Origin: Holophagales bacterium
GTDB taxonomy: Bacteria; Acidobacteriota; Thermoanaerobaculia; Multivoradales; Multivoraceae
Reading direction: 5' to 3'
Assembly (NCBI GenBank): GCA_009837085.1
Contig: VXUF01000093.1
Location: 1 to 47,574 of the forward strand
Length of the DNA: 47,574 nucleotides
In this document: positions 1 through 9,204 of the stretch, piece by piece
Numbering within the stretch: position 1 is the first letter of the stretch
Layout of the letters: the number at the start of each line of letters is the position of its first letter
Program-made: the position numbers and the translations under genes
Notes under the pieces: model-generated
What the model saw: the letters and a program-made list of their open reading frames with translations, nothing else
Databases searched by the model: none
Told to the model about the DNA's origin: nothing

Positions 1-1118
1 GGTACGTACTCCGTCGCATCGCTCCAGTCGATCTCGATCATGTTGCGGATCATCACGCTGGCGACGAAAAGGAGGGCGGCCGCCGTCGCGAACGGCGGAA
101 TCGTCGCGGCCAGCGGCGACAGGAAGAGGGTCAGCAGAAACAACGCCGCGACCGTGACGGAGGTCAGGCCGGTGCGCCCTCCCGCCTTCACGCCGGCAGC
201 GCTCTCGATGTAGCTCGTGACCGAGGAAGTCCCCAGAACCGACCCGAGCACGGAAGCGCCGGAATCGACGATGACAGCCTGCCTCAGCCGCGGCAGGTTG
301 CCGTCCCCGTCGAGCAGGTTTCCCTGCTTCGAAACCGCGATCAGAGTCCCCGAGGTGTCGAACAGATCCGTGAACAGGAAGGCGAAGATGATCCCGACAA
401 AAGCCGCGTCGAAGGCGGCAAGGATGTCCAGCTGCCGAAACGTGGGGGCCAGCGACGGAACGGCCGATACCGCTCCCTGCCAGCTCGCCTCACCGACGAC
501 GATGCCGATCAGTGTCACGGCGAGGATCCCGATCAGCACGGCCCCTGCCTTCTTCTGGGCGTCGAGCGCCGCGATCAGCACCAGGCCCACGATGGCCAGG
601 ACGACGCTCCAGGACGTCAAGTCGCCCAGTCCGACCAGCGTCTCCTCGTTGGTGACGACCATGCCGGCGTTTCGCATCGCGATGAGGGCGAGGAAGAAGC
701 CGATGCCCGCGGCCGTCGCCATCTTGAGGGAGCGTGGGAAGGCGTTCACGATCCAGGCCCGGACCGGAAACACCGAGATGAGAACGAAGCAGACGCCGGA
801 GATGAACAGCGCGCCGAGCGCGACCTGCCAGGGATGCCCCATCCCCAGCACGACCCCGTACGTGAAGTAGGCGTTGATCCCCATTCCCGGAGCCAGCGCG
901 ATCGGGTAGTTCGCGTACAGGCCCATCGCGGCGCAGGCAATCGCCGCGGCGAGACAGGTCGCGGCGAAGACCGCCCCGCGGTCCATCCCCGCCTCGCTGA
1001 GGATCTGCGGGTTGATGACCGCGACGTAGGCCATCGTCAGGTAGGTCGTAACGCCGGCGCCAATCTCCCTCCTGGCCGTCGTCCCGTGGTGGTCGAGACG
1101 GAAGAGGCGATTCAGCAC
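1..1118 (-). CDS. NCS2-family purine permease (AzgA-like), 3' end outside window
   Basis: Integral inner-membrane transporter, probably importing guanine, hypoxanthine or adenine by proton symport as in the AzgA/GhxP branch of NCS2; substrate is inferred from family only. The open frame runs from a GTG at 1118 off the left edge, giving 372 codons; the family is usually about 430-450 residues, so the last 60 or so are missing. Visible family signatures are the N-terminal TTYLTMAYVAVINPQIL, the APGMGIN segment, and GTSSVTSYIESAAGVKAGG near the end. Hydrophobic membrane segments alternate throughout. GGGAGG stands a few bases before the GTG and decides the start. It lies 58 bases downstream of the carboxylase gene on the same strand, so co-transcription is possible. 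Confidence 0.85.
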   Translation of the reverse strand, partial: MLNRLFRLDHHGTTARREIGAGVTTYLTMAYVAVINPQILSEAGMDRGAVFAATCLAAAIACAAMGLYANYPIALAPGMGINAYFTYGVVLGMGHPWQVALGALFISGVCFVLISVFPVRAWIVNAFPRSLKMATAAGIGFFLALIAMRNAGMVVTNEETLVGLGDLTSWSVVLAIVGLVLIAALDAQKKAGAVLIGILAVTLIGIVVGEASWQGAVSAVPSLAPTFRQLDILAAFDAAFVGIIFAFLFTDLFDTSGTLIAVSKQGNLLDGDGNLPRLRQAVIVDSGASVLGSVLGTSSVTSYIESAAGVKAGGRTGLTSVTVAALFLLTLFLSPLAATIPPFATAAALLFVASVMIRNMIEIDWSDATEYV

Positions 1119-1176
1119 CCCGACCTCCCGGTCCGTAGCGCTCCCGGTATGTGGCCCGCTCGCCGCAAGCCGCCGG

Positions 1177-4100
1177 TCAGCCTTCCGCCGGCCTCACGAC
1201 GAAGAGCAGGTCGCCCTGGTTCACGACCTGGCCGTTCGCGGCGTTGACTCGCATCACCTCGTAGCGGGGGTGGCCGACGAACAGCTCGGCGCCGGCGTCC
1301 AGGGACGCGAGCGACACCGGCCTGAACAGCTTCATCGCCTCGATCAGGCACAGGGTTTTCTCACGGCTCACGATATCGCCGGCGCGGACGAAGGGCGGAT
1401 CGTTCGGGGAGGCGGCGGCGTAGAAGAGCCCGCCGGACGGCGCCTTGACCTTGAGCTCGTCGCTGCCCTCGATCTCGATTTCGGCCCGGTCGACGTTTCG
1501 TCCGACGGCCGCGAACCGCTCGACCTCGTCCACCAGCTCAACGCCGGAGATGCGGTCGAGAAAGCCGGTGAGGAAGCGCGTGTCGTAGTCGCCCGACCGG
1601 AACTGCTCGTCGGCCAGGACGCGACGAAGCAACGGCAGGTTCGTGCACACGCCCTCGATGGCGACATCTTCCAGGTAAGAGATGAGGCGATCGATCGTGT
1701 CCGGGCGATCCCTGCCGTGGCACACGACCTGCGCCACCAGACTGTCGTAGTAGGGCGACACGACGGCGCCCGTGTCGATCGTCGCCAGCACGTCGATGTC
1801 CGCACGCTCCGGGAAGTCGCAGCGGGTCACCGTCCCGGGCGCGGGCAGGAGGTCGATCCCGTCCGCCGAGACGGACGCACGCTCCGCGTTGATCCGAACC
1901 TCCATGGCGTAACCGTCTTCAGCGAAGGGCGCGTCGGCGATCCTCGCCCCGCCGGCGATCTCGAACTGGGCCTTGACGATGTCCGTGCCGCTGACCGACT
2001 CGGTCACCGGGTGCTCGACCTGAAGCCGCGTGTTCATCTCCATGAAGTAGAGCTTCTGGTCCTCGAGGTCGAAGATGAACTCCACGGTTCCCGCTCCGAC
2101 ATAGCCGATCTCCGCGGCGATCGCAGCGGCGTAGCGGAAGCTCTCGTCGCGCAACGCCTCCGGCAAGGCCGTCGACCCCGACTCCTCGATCAGCTTCTGG
2201 TTGTTCCGCTGCACGCTGCAGTCGCGCAGGCCCAGCACGCGCACCGTGCCGTGCTGATCGCAGAGCACCTGCACCTCGACATGGCGCAGCGACACGACGC
2301 ACTTCTCGAGATAGCAGTCCGCGTTGCCGAAGGCGCTCTCCGCTTCGACGCGAATCTGGGCGAACGCTTCCCGGAAGTCCTCGGCCCGGTCCACCCGCCG
2401 GATTCCCTTGCCGCCGCCGCCATGGACCGCCTTGAGCATGACGGGGAAGCCGATCGACTCGGCGACGGCAAGCGCCGTGTCCGCGTCGGTGAGAATGCCC
2501 TCGCTGCCCGGTACCACGGGTACGCCCACCTGGACCGCGGTCTGGATCGCGTTCGACTTGTTGCCCATCCGCCGCATCGCATCGCCGGTCGGGCCGATGA
2601 AGTTCAGCCCGTGACCCCGGCAAAGGTCAGCGAAGGACGCGCTCTCGGACAGGAATCCGATTCCGGGATGGAGCGCGTCGGCCCCTTCCCGCTCGGCGAT
2701 GCGGATCACCGAGTGGGCGTTCAGGTAGCTCTCGTCCGGCGTGCTGCCGCCGATGCAGACCAGCGTGTCGCGCTCGCGCAGCATCGTCGCCGCCGGCGAG
2801 TCGACATCCGGGTCGGACTGCACCAGGACCACTTCAACGCCGGCCCTCTGCGCTACGCGCACAAGCTTCACGGCCGTGCAACCCCGCGCGTGGATCAGAG
2901 CCCGCTGCACCTGGCGCGGAGCGACCGGCGGCGCGGGCTCGTGGAGCTCCGCCTCTTCCTGCCGACGCCGGCGGGCGGTCAGAAACTCGACGCGTCGTTC
3001 CTCCTGGAGCAGTCGCCGCAGAACGGCGTCAACCGTGTCCTCCGGCACCGGGACCTGCGAATCGACCTGGCGCAAGTGCTCATCGAGTTCCTCACCGAAG
3101 GGATGCTCGACGAGCCCGTGCATCGAACCCTCGACCTCGCTCAGATAGTTCGAGAGAGTCGAAGCCATCGGCAGGTGTGAGGGAACGACGATCTGCCCGG
3201 CGAACGGCATGTTCGTGCCGGAGAAGTAGTAGGTCTGGACCAGGGGATGGGTAACCAGACTGGCCTGGGCGCCGCCGGTGCAGTCGCCGTAGCCGAAGCA
3301 GATCACAGGCAGGTCGTTGTCCCGGACGAAGCGGGTGATCCGATCGTTGACGATCGACATCGAGAACAACGCGCCGGCGCCTTCCTTGGTCAGCATGCCG
3401 CCCGAGGAGATGAAACAGACGACCGGCAGGCGTTCCTCCGCGCAGCGGAGCAGGAGCTTGCAGAACTTCTCAGCGCTCGCCATGTCGAACGAACCGGCCT
3501 GGAAGGCAAGGTTGGACACGAGAACCCCGACCCGGTTCCCCGCAGCGCCACCGTCCTCGCCGTCGGCCTGGGCGCCGGTCCGGATCCGGGCCAGAGCCGC
3601 CACCGTCCCGCAAGGCGTGACACCCTGCTCCAGCGCTCGCTCGATCGACACCCGCAGTCCCGGGAAGCTCACCGGATCGGCCGTCATCCGATCCGTTTCG
3701 ATCTCCCGGACATCGTAGAAGAAGCGATCGAGAATCGCCTGAGGCCTGCGCGGCGTGTTGCGCTTCTGCTCGGCCAGCACGTCCTCGAGCAGCAGGTCGC
3801 GGTAGGCCGCATCGAGACGGTTCCAGAAGTCCTTGATTCCAATGTTGCGCGGCGAGATGCGGCCGTCGTAGCCGCGGATCCCCTGCTCGTCCTCGTAGAA
3901 ATTGGGGAGCAGGCGTTCGAACAGAAACGTCACCAGGCCGAAGAGCGGCTCCGAGATCCGCGGCATCTGAAGCCGCTTCCATTCGGCCACTGCCTTCAGC
4001 AGCCGGCCGCGCCGCGGATGCCTGGAGAAGTGTCGCAACCAGGAGCGGAACTGCCGGCGCAGACGGGCCTCGGCCTCTTCCGCAGCGTCACCCTCAAGTC

Positions 4101-5838
4101 CCGCCGTCAGCTCTCCCATCGCCGCGTTCAGGGAGTGGCGCAACAGCAGGTGAACCGACTCGCGCGCGATCACGTTCTCCTCGCGCGCCTCGCTGGCGAT
4201 CTCGCGCAGGTGCAGGAAGATGTGGTCGTAGAGCCGATCGAAGCAGATGAAGTTCTCGCACTCGCGCCGGAACAGCCGAAGGAGCTGCGGCTGGAGGATC
4301 ACGTCGAGCACCGTGAGGTCGGCGGCCTGGGAACCGTCGCCTGGCTCGGAGGCCGGGTTCCCTCCCTCGAGGCCCTCCTCCTCGACCGTCCGCATGACCG
4401 TGAGCAGACGCCCGAAGTTGTCTTCCGACCCGTCCTTCCACTGGTTGTACAGGTGGAAGCCGTACTCCAGGAGCAGTTCGGCCCGGGCACGGTTGAAGTG
4501 GTACTCGCGGCTGCCGAGCAGGAACGACGCGAGTCGGCCCCGTCCTTCGTGCAGGGAGTCGCGCGCGGCCGCGTAGCGTTTGTAGGTCCGGCTCAGGACG
4601 TCGTCGTAGCGAACCGCCAGTGGATTGTCGAGCCAGCGCTCGAACGAAAGCCGGCGCTGCCGCTCGCGGCGCGCCCTGGCCGCTCCGGCCGGTACCTCGG
4701 CCGCGGCCAGCCGGCCGTAGCCCGAGACGGTCGTCGAGCTCAGGCGGCGTCGCAGACCCAGGTAGCGCAGGTACCGGAACGCGACGCCGAACACGTTCGC
4801 CTGCTCCGCCGGGCTGTGCAGGCGCGACAGGCGGGCGAACTCCTCGAGCACGGAGAGGCTGCGGGAGGGGTCGACGTACCGTCGCGTGTTCCGGCGGTAG
4901 TGCTCGAACACAGCCGGTTCGTCGCGCACGAAGAGCTTTGCTCGCTGCTCCACGAGGGCGATGGACGAGGCTACGGCGGCCTCGAAGCAGGCCAACCGGT
5001 CGCCACCCTCACCCGGAACGAAGTCGATCACGCCGTCGAGATAGCCCTGCTCGTAGAGTTCGTACGCCGAGACGCCGACCGCCTTCGCGCACTCTTCCCA
5101 GGACAGGTCGTAGCGGCGGACGATGTTCGCCAGTCCGCGCGGCTGGATCGTGTTGAACACGCCGTCGCGCACCGATAGCAGGACGTTCGTCGTTGCCAGC
5201 GGAATCGCGCCGCCCGAGTAACCGTTGCCGAGCACGATTCCGACCGTCGGCACATGGAGCTGCGCCATCTCGGCGATCAGCCGCGAGATGGAGTGGGCTT
5301 GGTTGCCGCGGTTCGCCTCCTCGCCCGCGTCCGCCCCGGGCGTATCCATCAGGGCTACCACCGGCAGAGCCCGGCGGGCGAAGGAGCGAATCACATCGAC
5401 GGCAAGCTCATGGTGCTCCGGCATCCATACGCCGTTCTGCACCGAGCGTTCCTGCGCGAGCACGCCGAACCGCCGTCTGTGGCCCTCGACCCCGGCCTCG
5501 AACACGGCAGCGTAGAGCGGGCCATGGTTACGCTCTTCAACCAGCTCCCAACTCGTCGCGGCCAGCACCGCGCCGGTGCCGACGCGACCCGGATCCTCGG
5601 CCGGCGCCACCGTCCGGTGGATGTACTCGTCGACCTCCAGACTGGCGAGTCGCTTGAGCGTCTGGCGGATGCGCCGCTCGGAGATCAACCCCCCGATGCG
5701 CGCCCCACCGTCGCCGACCTGCCTGTCACCCGCCTCCGGAAACAGCGAGAACGCGCGAGCACGCTGCTCCGCCTCCCGGAACAGCGGGTCGACGTCGCCC
5801 CGAGAAGGCTCCGCCTGGCTCTGGAGCAGAATCGTCAT
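1177..5838 (-). CDS. Single-chain acyl-CoA (acetyl/propionyl-CoA) carboxylase: CT-alpha, CT-beta, BC and BCCP domains fused
   Basis: Biotin-dependent carboxylase of 1553 residues that appears to hold every catalytic part in one polypeptide. Residues about 75-290 resemble the AccA carboxyltransferase (MDTPGAD, then GNGYSGGAIPLA near 203). A long helical linker of unknown role follows (about 300-750). An AccD-like carboxyltransferase comes next (FISSGGMLTKEGAG near 809, TGGAQAS), without an obvious zinc ribbon. The biotin carboxylase domain has the ATP-grasp loop HGGGGKGI near 1136 and MEMNTRLQVEHP near 1265. A biotinyl domain with EAMKL puts the biotin lysine at 1503. Family knowledge supports ATP- and bicarbonate-dependent carboxylation of an acyl-CoA; acetyl- versus propionyl-CoA cannot be told. 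The order alpha-beta-BC-BCCP is unlike eukaryotic ACC (BC-BCCP-CT). The ATG start has only a weak ribosome site. Confidence 0.85.
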   Translation of the reverse strand: MTILLQSQAEPSRGDVDPLFREAEQRARAFSLFPEAGDRQVGDGGARIGGLISERRIRQTLKRLASLEVDEYIHRTVAPAEDPGRVGTGAVLAATSWELVEERNHGPLYAAVFEAGVEGHRRRFGVLAQERSVQNGVWMPEHHELAVDVIRSFARRALPVVALMDTPGADAGEEANRGNQAHSISRLIAEMAQLHVPTVGIVLGNGYSGGAIPLATTNVLLSVRDGVFNTIQPRGLANIVRRYDLSWEECAKAVGVSAYELYEQGYLDGVIDFVPGEGGDRLACFEAAVASSIALVEQRAKLFVRDEPAVFEHYRRNTRRYVDPSRSLSVLEEFARLSRLHSPAEQANVFGVAFRYLRYLGLRRRLSSTTVSGYGRLAAAEVPAGAARARRERQRRLSFERWLDNPLAVRYDDVLSRTYKRYAAARDSLHEGRGRLASFLLGSREYHFNRARAELLLEYGFHLYNQWKDGSEDNFGRLLTVMRTVEEEGLEGGNPASEPGDGSQAADLTVLDVILQPQLLRLFRRECENFICFDRLYDHIFLHLREIASEAREENVIARESVHLLLRHSLNAAMGELTAGLEGDAAEEAEARLRRQFRSWLRHFSRHPRRGRLLKAVAEWKRLQMPRISEPLFGLVTFLFERLLPNFYEDEQGIRGYDGRISPRNIGIKDFWNRLDAAYRDLLLEDVLAEQKRNTPRRPQAILDRFFYDVREIETDRMTADPVSFPGLRVSIERALEQGVTPCGTVAALARIRTGAQADGEDGGAAGNRVGVLVSNLAFQAGSFDMASAEKFCKLLLRCAEERLPVVCFISSGGMLTKEGAGALFSMSIVNDRITRFVRDNDLPVICFGYGDCTGGAQASLVTHPLVQTYYFSGTNMPFAGQIVVPSHLPMASTLSNYLSEVEGSMHGLVEHPFGEELDEHLRQVDSQVPVPEDTVDAVLRRLLQEERRVEFLTARRRRQEEAELHEPAPPVAPRQVQRALIHARGCTAVKLVRVAQRAGVEVVLVQSDPDVDSPAATMLRERDTLVCIGGSTPDESYLNAHSVIRIAEREGADALHPGIGFLSESASFADLCRGHGLNFIGPTGDAMRRMGNKSNAIQTAVQVGVPVVPGSEGILTDADTALAVAESIGFPVMLKAVHGGGGKGIRRVDRAEDFREAFAQIRVEAESAFGNADCYLEKCVVSLRHVEVQVLCDQHGTVRVLGLRDCSVQRNNQKLIEESGSTALPEALRDESFRYAAAIAAEIGYVGAGTVEFIFDLEDQKLYFMEMNTRLQVEHPVTESVSGTDIVKAQFEIAGGARIADAPFAEDGYAMEVRINAERASVSADGIDLLPAPGTVTRCDFPERADIDVLATIDTGAVVSPYYDSLVAQVVCHGRDRPDTIDRLISYLEDVAIEGVCTNLPLLRRVLADEQFRSGDYDTRFLTGFLDRISGVELVDEVERFAAVGRNVDRAEIEIEGSDELKVKAPSGGLFYAAASPNDPPFVRAGDIVSREKTLCLIEAMKLFRPVSLASLDAGAELFVGHPRYEVMRVNAANGQVVNQGDLLFVVRPAEG

Positions 5839-5918
5839 GCGAACCGCCTACTCTACCCGGTCAACGGGCGGTAAAGGACAGGCAACGTGTAACTTGGCCC
5901 ATTCCGGACGCTATTCCC

Positions 5919-5995
5919 GCGCGGCAGAAACTGGGTGCGCCGGCGTCCCCGCCGGCATCCGGCGCAAAGCGCCGGCTTCTGGTCTTCTGCCGCGC
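5919..5995. repeat. Nested-hairpin repeat, copy 1
   Basis: An outer perfect 11-bp inverted repeat (GCGCGGCAGAA at 5919-5929 with TTCTGCCGCGC at 5985-5995) encloses two inner hairpins: GCCGGCG...CGCCGGC around 5940-5955 and CCGGCGC-AAA-GCGCCGG at 5959-5975. The right arm runs into the TAG stop of the lipoprotein gene (5995-5997). The segment CTGGGTGCGCCGGCG (from 5931) recurs at 31697 in a second, larger element. It could act as a terminator for the lipoprotein gene, as a REP-like mobile palindrome, or both. Confidence 0.7.
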
Positions 5996-6936
5996 TAGTT
6001 TCCCCGTTCCTCAGCCCGGGTCGGACCGATCTCCCGCAGTGTCGCCAGGCTGGGAGCGACCATCACACGGGCCGCCGTTTCTTCGTACGCCGCGTACAAT
6101 TCGGGCAGCTTCTCCCGCAGCTCATCCTGGTCGCGGATCGTCCATTCCTCCTCCCACACGGGACCGTAGGGCGCCTGGAGATTCCAGGCCGTCGTGATGA
6201 ACCAATAGGCGAACTCCTGCATCTGGACGCGAAAGCGGATCTCCGCGTCTTCGATGTCGAGGTACTGGTCGGCCTGGTAGTAGCCCTCGTCCACGGCTTT
6301 CGCCATCGCCCGGGCAAGTTCCGAGTCCTCAGCGATTCCCCACACTTCCGGGAACGTGTAGTGCAGGCCGATATCCGTCACGTAGTGGAGGATGTGCTCA
6401 ACCACCTCCATCACCTGGCCCTGGGGTACGTCCTGCATGATCACGTCGCACACGGAGTTGTCGCGCTCGATCGCCGCCCACCGCTCGTCGGCCTCGTCCA
6501 TGAAGCTGTAGTCGTATCCCAGGGGCACCGGAATCAGGGCGTTGTAGCGGTAGTGGTTCGCGAGCAGTTCGCGCTGGAAATCGGCGTCCAGGCCGGCGTC
6601 CCGCGGAAACGACTCGGCAATCGTCCTCGCGACCAGGCGCATGTAGTCGTCCGAGATGTCGTCGCGGGCGGCGAGCTTGAGACCGTAAACCTGCAGTTCC
6701 TTGGTGAAGGGCGCCAGAGCATTCGTGGCAACGACGTCGCCATGCTGGTACACGTCCTCGGGGACATCTCCCTTCGGGTCGAGCAGGATGCAGCCGCCGA
6801 GGTGGGTCGGTGCGGAATCGGCCGCTTCAGCCACGGCCCCCTCCGCAAGCTTGTCGTCGCCGGAATCGGCTGCCTCGCGGCCGCCACAGCCGGCCAACAT
6901 CAGGATCAGAAGTGCGAGTGCGAAGCGTCTGGCCAT
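5995..6936 (-). CDS. Lipoprotein of unknown function
   Basis: Predicted secreted lipoprotein of 313 residues. It begins MARRFALALLILMLAGCGG: a short basic N-terminus, a hydrophobic core and a lipobox LAGC, so signal peptidase II should cleave before the cysteine and anchor it to a membrane. The mature part starts with an acidic, alanine-rich linker and then a mostly helical domain rich in Trp, Tyr, Asp and Glu, with a segment VVEHILHYVTDIGLHY. I recognise no family. An in-frame ATG lies ten codons upstream, but GGGGGAGGG sits just before the chosen ATG at 6936 and the signal peptide begins there. The gene is divergent from aroE and ends inside the nested-hairpin repeat. Confidence 0.75.
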   Translation of the reverse strand: MARRFALALLILMLAGCGGREAADSGDDKLAEGAVAEAADSAPTHLGGCILLDPKGDVPEDVYQHGDVVATNALAPFTKELQVYGLKLAARDDISDDYMRLVARTIAESFPRDAGLDADFQRELLANHYRYNALIPVPLGYDYSFMDEADERWAAIERDNSVCDVIMQDVPQGQVMEVVEHILHYVTDIGLHYTFPEVWGIAEDSELARAMAKAVDEGYYQADQYLDIEDAEIRFRVQMQEFAYWFITTAWNLQAPYGPVWEEEWTIRDQDELREKLPELYAAYEETAARVMVAPSLATLREIGPTRAEERGN

Positions 6937-6999
6937 AGCTGCCCTCCCCCGTTGATTGATCCGCAACGCCCTACACTATGCCCTCGACCCAAGCTCCAC

Positions 7000-7845
7000 A
7001 TGAACTTCCTCCCCCAGATCGTCGGCTCCTTCGCCGACCCGGCGGCCGAGAACCCGACCGTCGAAATGGTCGAGGCAGCGTTTCGTCACCACGGCCTGCA
7101 CTGGCGGTACCTGAACTGCGAAGTGCCCGCGGACCGGTTGGCGGAGGCCGTGGCCGGCGCCCGCGCGATGGGCTGGGCCGGATTCAACTGTTCGTTGCCG
7201 CACAAGGTCACGGTGATCGAGCACCTCGACGGACTGGGCGAGTCGGCCCGCCTGATCGGCGCTGTGAACTGCGTCGTCCGCGACGGCGACGGCCGTTTCA
7301 TCGGCGAGAACACGGACGGCAAGGGCTTCCTCTGCTCACTCGAGGAAGCGACACCGGCGGCCGGCAAGCGAGTCGCGATCTTCGGCGCCGGCGGCGCCGC
7401 CCGGGCGATCGCGGTCGAACTCGGGTTGGCGGGAGCAGCCGAGATCACCCTCGTCAATCGCACCCGCGAGCGGGGTGAAGAACTGACACGGCACATCGCC
7501 AGCCACACGGCGACACAGACCCGGTTCGAGCACTGGCGCGGCACCTACCGGCTGGCCGCGGAGGTCGACGTGGCGATCAACGCCACCTCGATCGGCCTGT
7601 TCCCGGATGTGAACGCCGAACTGCCGCTCGACCTCGACTCTCTCCGACCCGCGATGGTGATCGCCGACGTGATTCCGAACCCCCCCAGGACCCGCCTGCT
7701 CGAGGCGGCCGCAGCACGCGGCTGCACCGTGCTCGACGGGCTCGGCATGCTTGTCAACCAGGGAGTGAACGGGATCCGCTACTGGACCGGAGTCGACGTC
7801 GATCCCCGGGTCATGCGCGCCCGCCTGGAGGCGATCTTCGGCTGA
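7000..7845 (+). CDS. aroE: Shikimate dehydrogenase
   Basis: Cytoplasmic NADP(H)-dependent enzyme of the shikimate pathway that reduces 3-dehydroshikimate to shikimate for aromatic amino acid synthesis. The 281-residue length matches AroE. The substrate-binding lysine lies in FNCSLPHK (usually NVTxPHK), followed by GAVNCVV and ENTDGKGF. The Rossmann loop GAGGAARAI and NRTRERGEEL match the NADP-binding half, and GLGMLVNQGVNG the C-terminus. The chosen ATG gives the usual N-terminus MNFLPQIVGSFADP; no clear ribosome site precedes it. The Cys-Ser-Leu variant of the lysine motif suggests a quinate/shikimate DH subgroup. It is the last chromosomal gene before the integrated element. Confidence 0.9.
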   Translation: MNFLPQIVGSFADPAAENPTVEMVEAAFRHHGLHWRYLNCEVPADRLAEAVAGARAMGWAGFNCSLPHKVTVIEHLDGLGESARLIGAVNCVVRDGDGRFIGENTDGKGFLCSLEEATPAAGKRVAIFGAGGAARAIAVELGLAGAAEITLVNRTRERGEELTRHIASHTATQTRFEHWRGTYRLAAEVDVAINATSIGLFPDVNAELPLDLDSLRPAMVIADVIPNPPRTRLLEAAAARGCTVLDGLGMLVNQGVNGIRYWTGVDVDPRVMRARLEAIFG

Positions 7846-7908
7846 AGTCGGTCCGATGTTTCCGTCGGGTGCTGCATCCGCTCAGGTGATGTCCATAGAG
7901 TGTAGATT

Positions 7909-7917
7909 CTACAAGGG
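7909..7917. other. attL core candidate
   Basis: CTACAAGGG, followed after one mismatch by TTA, repeats the right boundary at 24350. The bases TGTAGATTCTACA (7901-7913) around its left edge form an almost perfect palindrome, as expected for core arms bound by a tyrosine recombinase. Read on the minus strand the site still encodes Lys-Pro-Leu-stop (AAACCCTTGTAG), as does attR. Confidence 0.6.
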
Positions 7918-8043
7918 TTTATCGCCATTCCTGGTCTGCCTGACCCTCAACAGGGGTCATGGGGTTTCAGGAGGTTTCGCGGGTAGAGTGGGGGGTCGTT
8001 TGGGGGGTTCTGATAGCATCCCTGCCGAACGAGGAGGCGACAC

Positions 8044-9204
8044 TTGACTGCCAAGCGATTCACTGTGGGCTGGGTTCGGAAGGCTCCTCCAGGCAAGCAC
8101 TACGACTCCGGCGGATTCGGTCTGATCCTCAGAGTCCGGTCTTCCGGGCGGGCGCGATGGGCGTGGCGCGGCACCGTTCGAGGGAAGCGGGTCGAGTTGG
8201 GCCTGGGACGGCGCGCCTTTATGAGTCTCAGAAGGGCGCGGGAGACGGCGTTCGAGTACGCCCGAATCGCGGCAGATGGTGACGATCCTCGGACGCAGCG
8301 ATCCAACGCCCCGACCTTCCGTGACGCCACGGAGTCTGTGATCCGTCTACAGCGTCGCAGTTGGAAGGCTGGAGCCGCGTCTCGGCGACAGGAGCAGCAG
8401 TGGCGGCAGACACTCGCAACCTATGCGTTCCCCGTGCTCGGTGACATGACCGTCGATCAAGTCACGGCAGCTGACGTGCTGCGAGTCCTAACGCCGCTGT
8501 GGACGGCGAAACCGGCCGCGGCCAAGACGGTCAAGCAGCGGATCGGGATCGTGCTGCGGTGGGCGATCGCGCAAGGCTTCCGTCAGGAGGATCCGATGGG
8601 CGCCGTGGGGAGCGTTCTGCCTCGGCAACCCCACGGCGGGCATCATCGCTTCCTGCCGCCGAAGGACATCGAGGCGGCGATGGCGAAGATCCGGAGCGCC
8701 GACTGCTGGCTCGGGACTCGGTTGGCGGTTCGTTTCCTGGCCTTGACAGCGACGCGCACGGCGGAAGTCCGGGGTGCTACCTGGGCGGAAGTCGATACTG
8801 AAGCGGCAGTCTGGACGATCCCGGCGAACAGAGTGAAGACGAAGCGTGAGCACCGGATCCCGTTGTCCTCACAGGCGCTCGAAGTGCTCGCGAGGGCTCG
8901 GCAACTGAGAGGCGGCGGGAGTAGTTTGATCTTCCCTGCCAGTCGTGGAAACGGGCCGCTCGGCTCGGGGACCATGGGCAAACTGCTCCGAGAGTTGAGA
9001 ATCGAGACCAGTCCCCATGGGGTCCGAGCGAGTTTCCGGTCTTGGTGTGCCGATCAGGGCGAGGATCGGGCACTCGCAGATGCGGCGCTCGGGCACGAGG
9101 TTGGTTCGGCCACGGAGCGGGCCTATCAGCGAAGCGATCTGTTCGAGCGGCGGCGCGGCCTGATGGAACGCTGGGGCGAGTTCATCGCTGGCTACGCCAC
9201 GTGA
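8044..9204 (+). CDS. int: Tyrosine recombinase / P4-type integrase
   Basis: Site-specific recombinase of 386 residues that should integrate and excise the island. The N-terminal 90 residues resemble the arm-binding DUF4102 domain of P4-like integrases (DSGGFGLILRV, then RRAFMSLRRAR). A SAM-like core-binding domain follows at about 100-190. The catalytic domain shows the first Arg in ATRTAEVRGATW (near 238), HGVRASFRSW (His and second Arg), GHE, and the nucleophile Tyr361 in AYQRSDLFERR. The start is TTG, chosen because GAGGAGG lies 6-7 bases upstream and the protein then begins at the family N-terminus. It sits about 130 bases inside the left boundary and is convergent with the relaxase gene. 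Confidence 0.92.
   Translation: MTAKRFTVGWVRKAPPGKHYDSGGFGLILRVRSSGRARWAWRGTVRGKRVELGLGRRAFMSLRRARETAFEYARIAADGDDPRTQRSNAPTFRDATESVIRLQRRSWKAGAASRRQEQQWRQTLATYAFPVLGDMTVDQVTAADVLRVLTPLWTAKPAAAKTVKQRIGIVLRWAIAQGFRQEDPMGAVGSVLPRQPHGGHHRFLPPKDIEAAMAKIRSADCWLGTRLAVRFLALTATRTAEVRGATWAEVDTEAAVWTIPANRVKTKREHRIPLSSQALEVLARARQLRGGGSSLIFPASRGNGPLGSGTMGKLLRELRIETSPHGVRASFRSWCADQGEDRALADAALGHEVGSATERAYQRSDLFERRRGLMERWGEFIAGYAT

Noticed and set aside
1270-5874. Long plus-strand open frames opposite the carboxylase gene (up to 640 codons)
   Set aside because: They are mirror images of a strongly coding GC-rich gene on the minus strand. Their translations are low-complexity Arg/Ala/Pro with no domain.
7846-8043. 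A tRNA gene as the island's integration site
   Set aside because: No cloverleaf or tRNA 3' end is visible at either boundary. The short repeat lies in the permease gene end instead.
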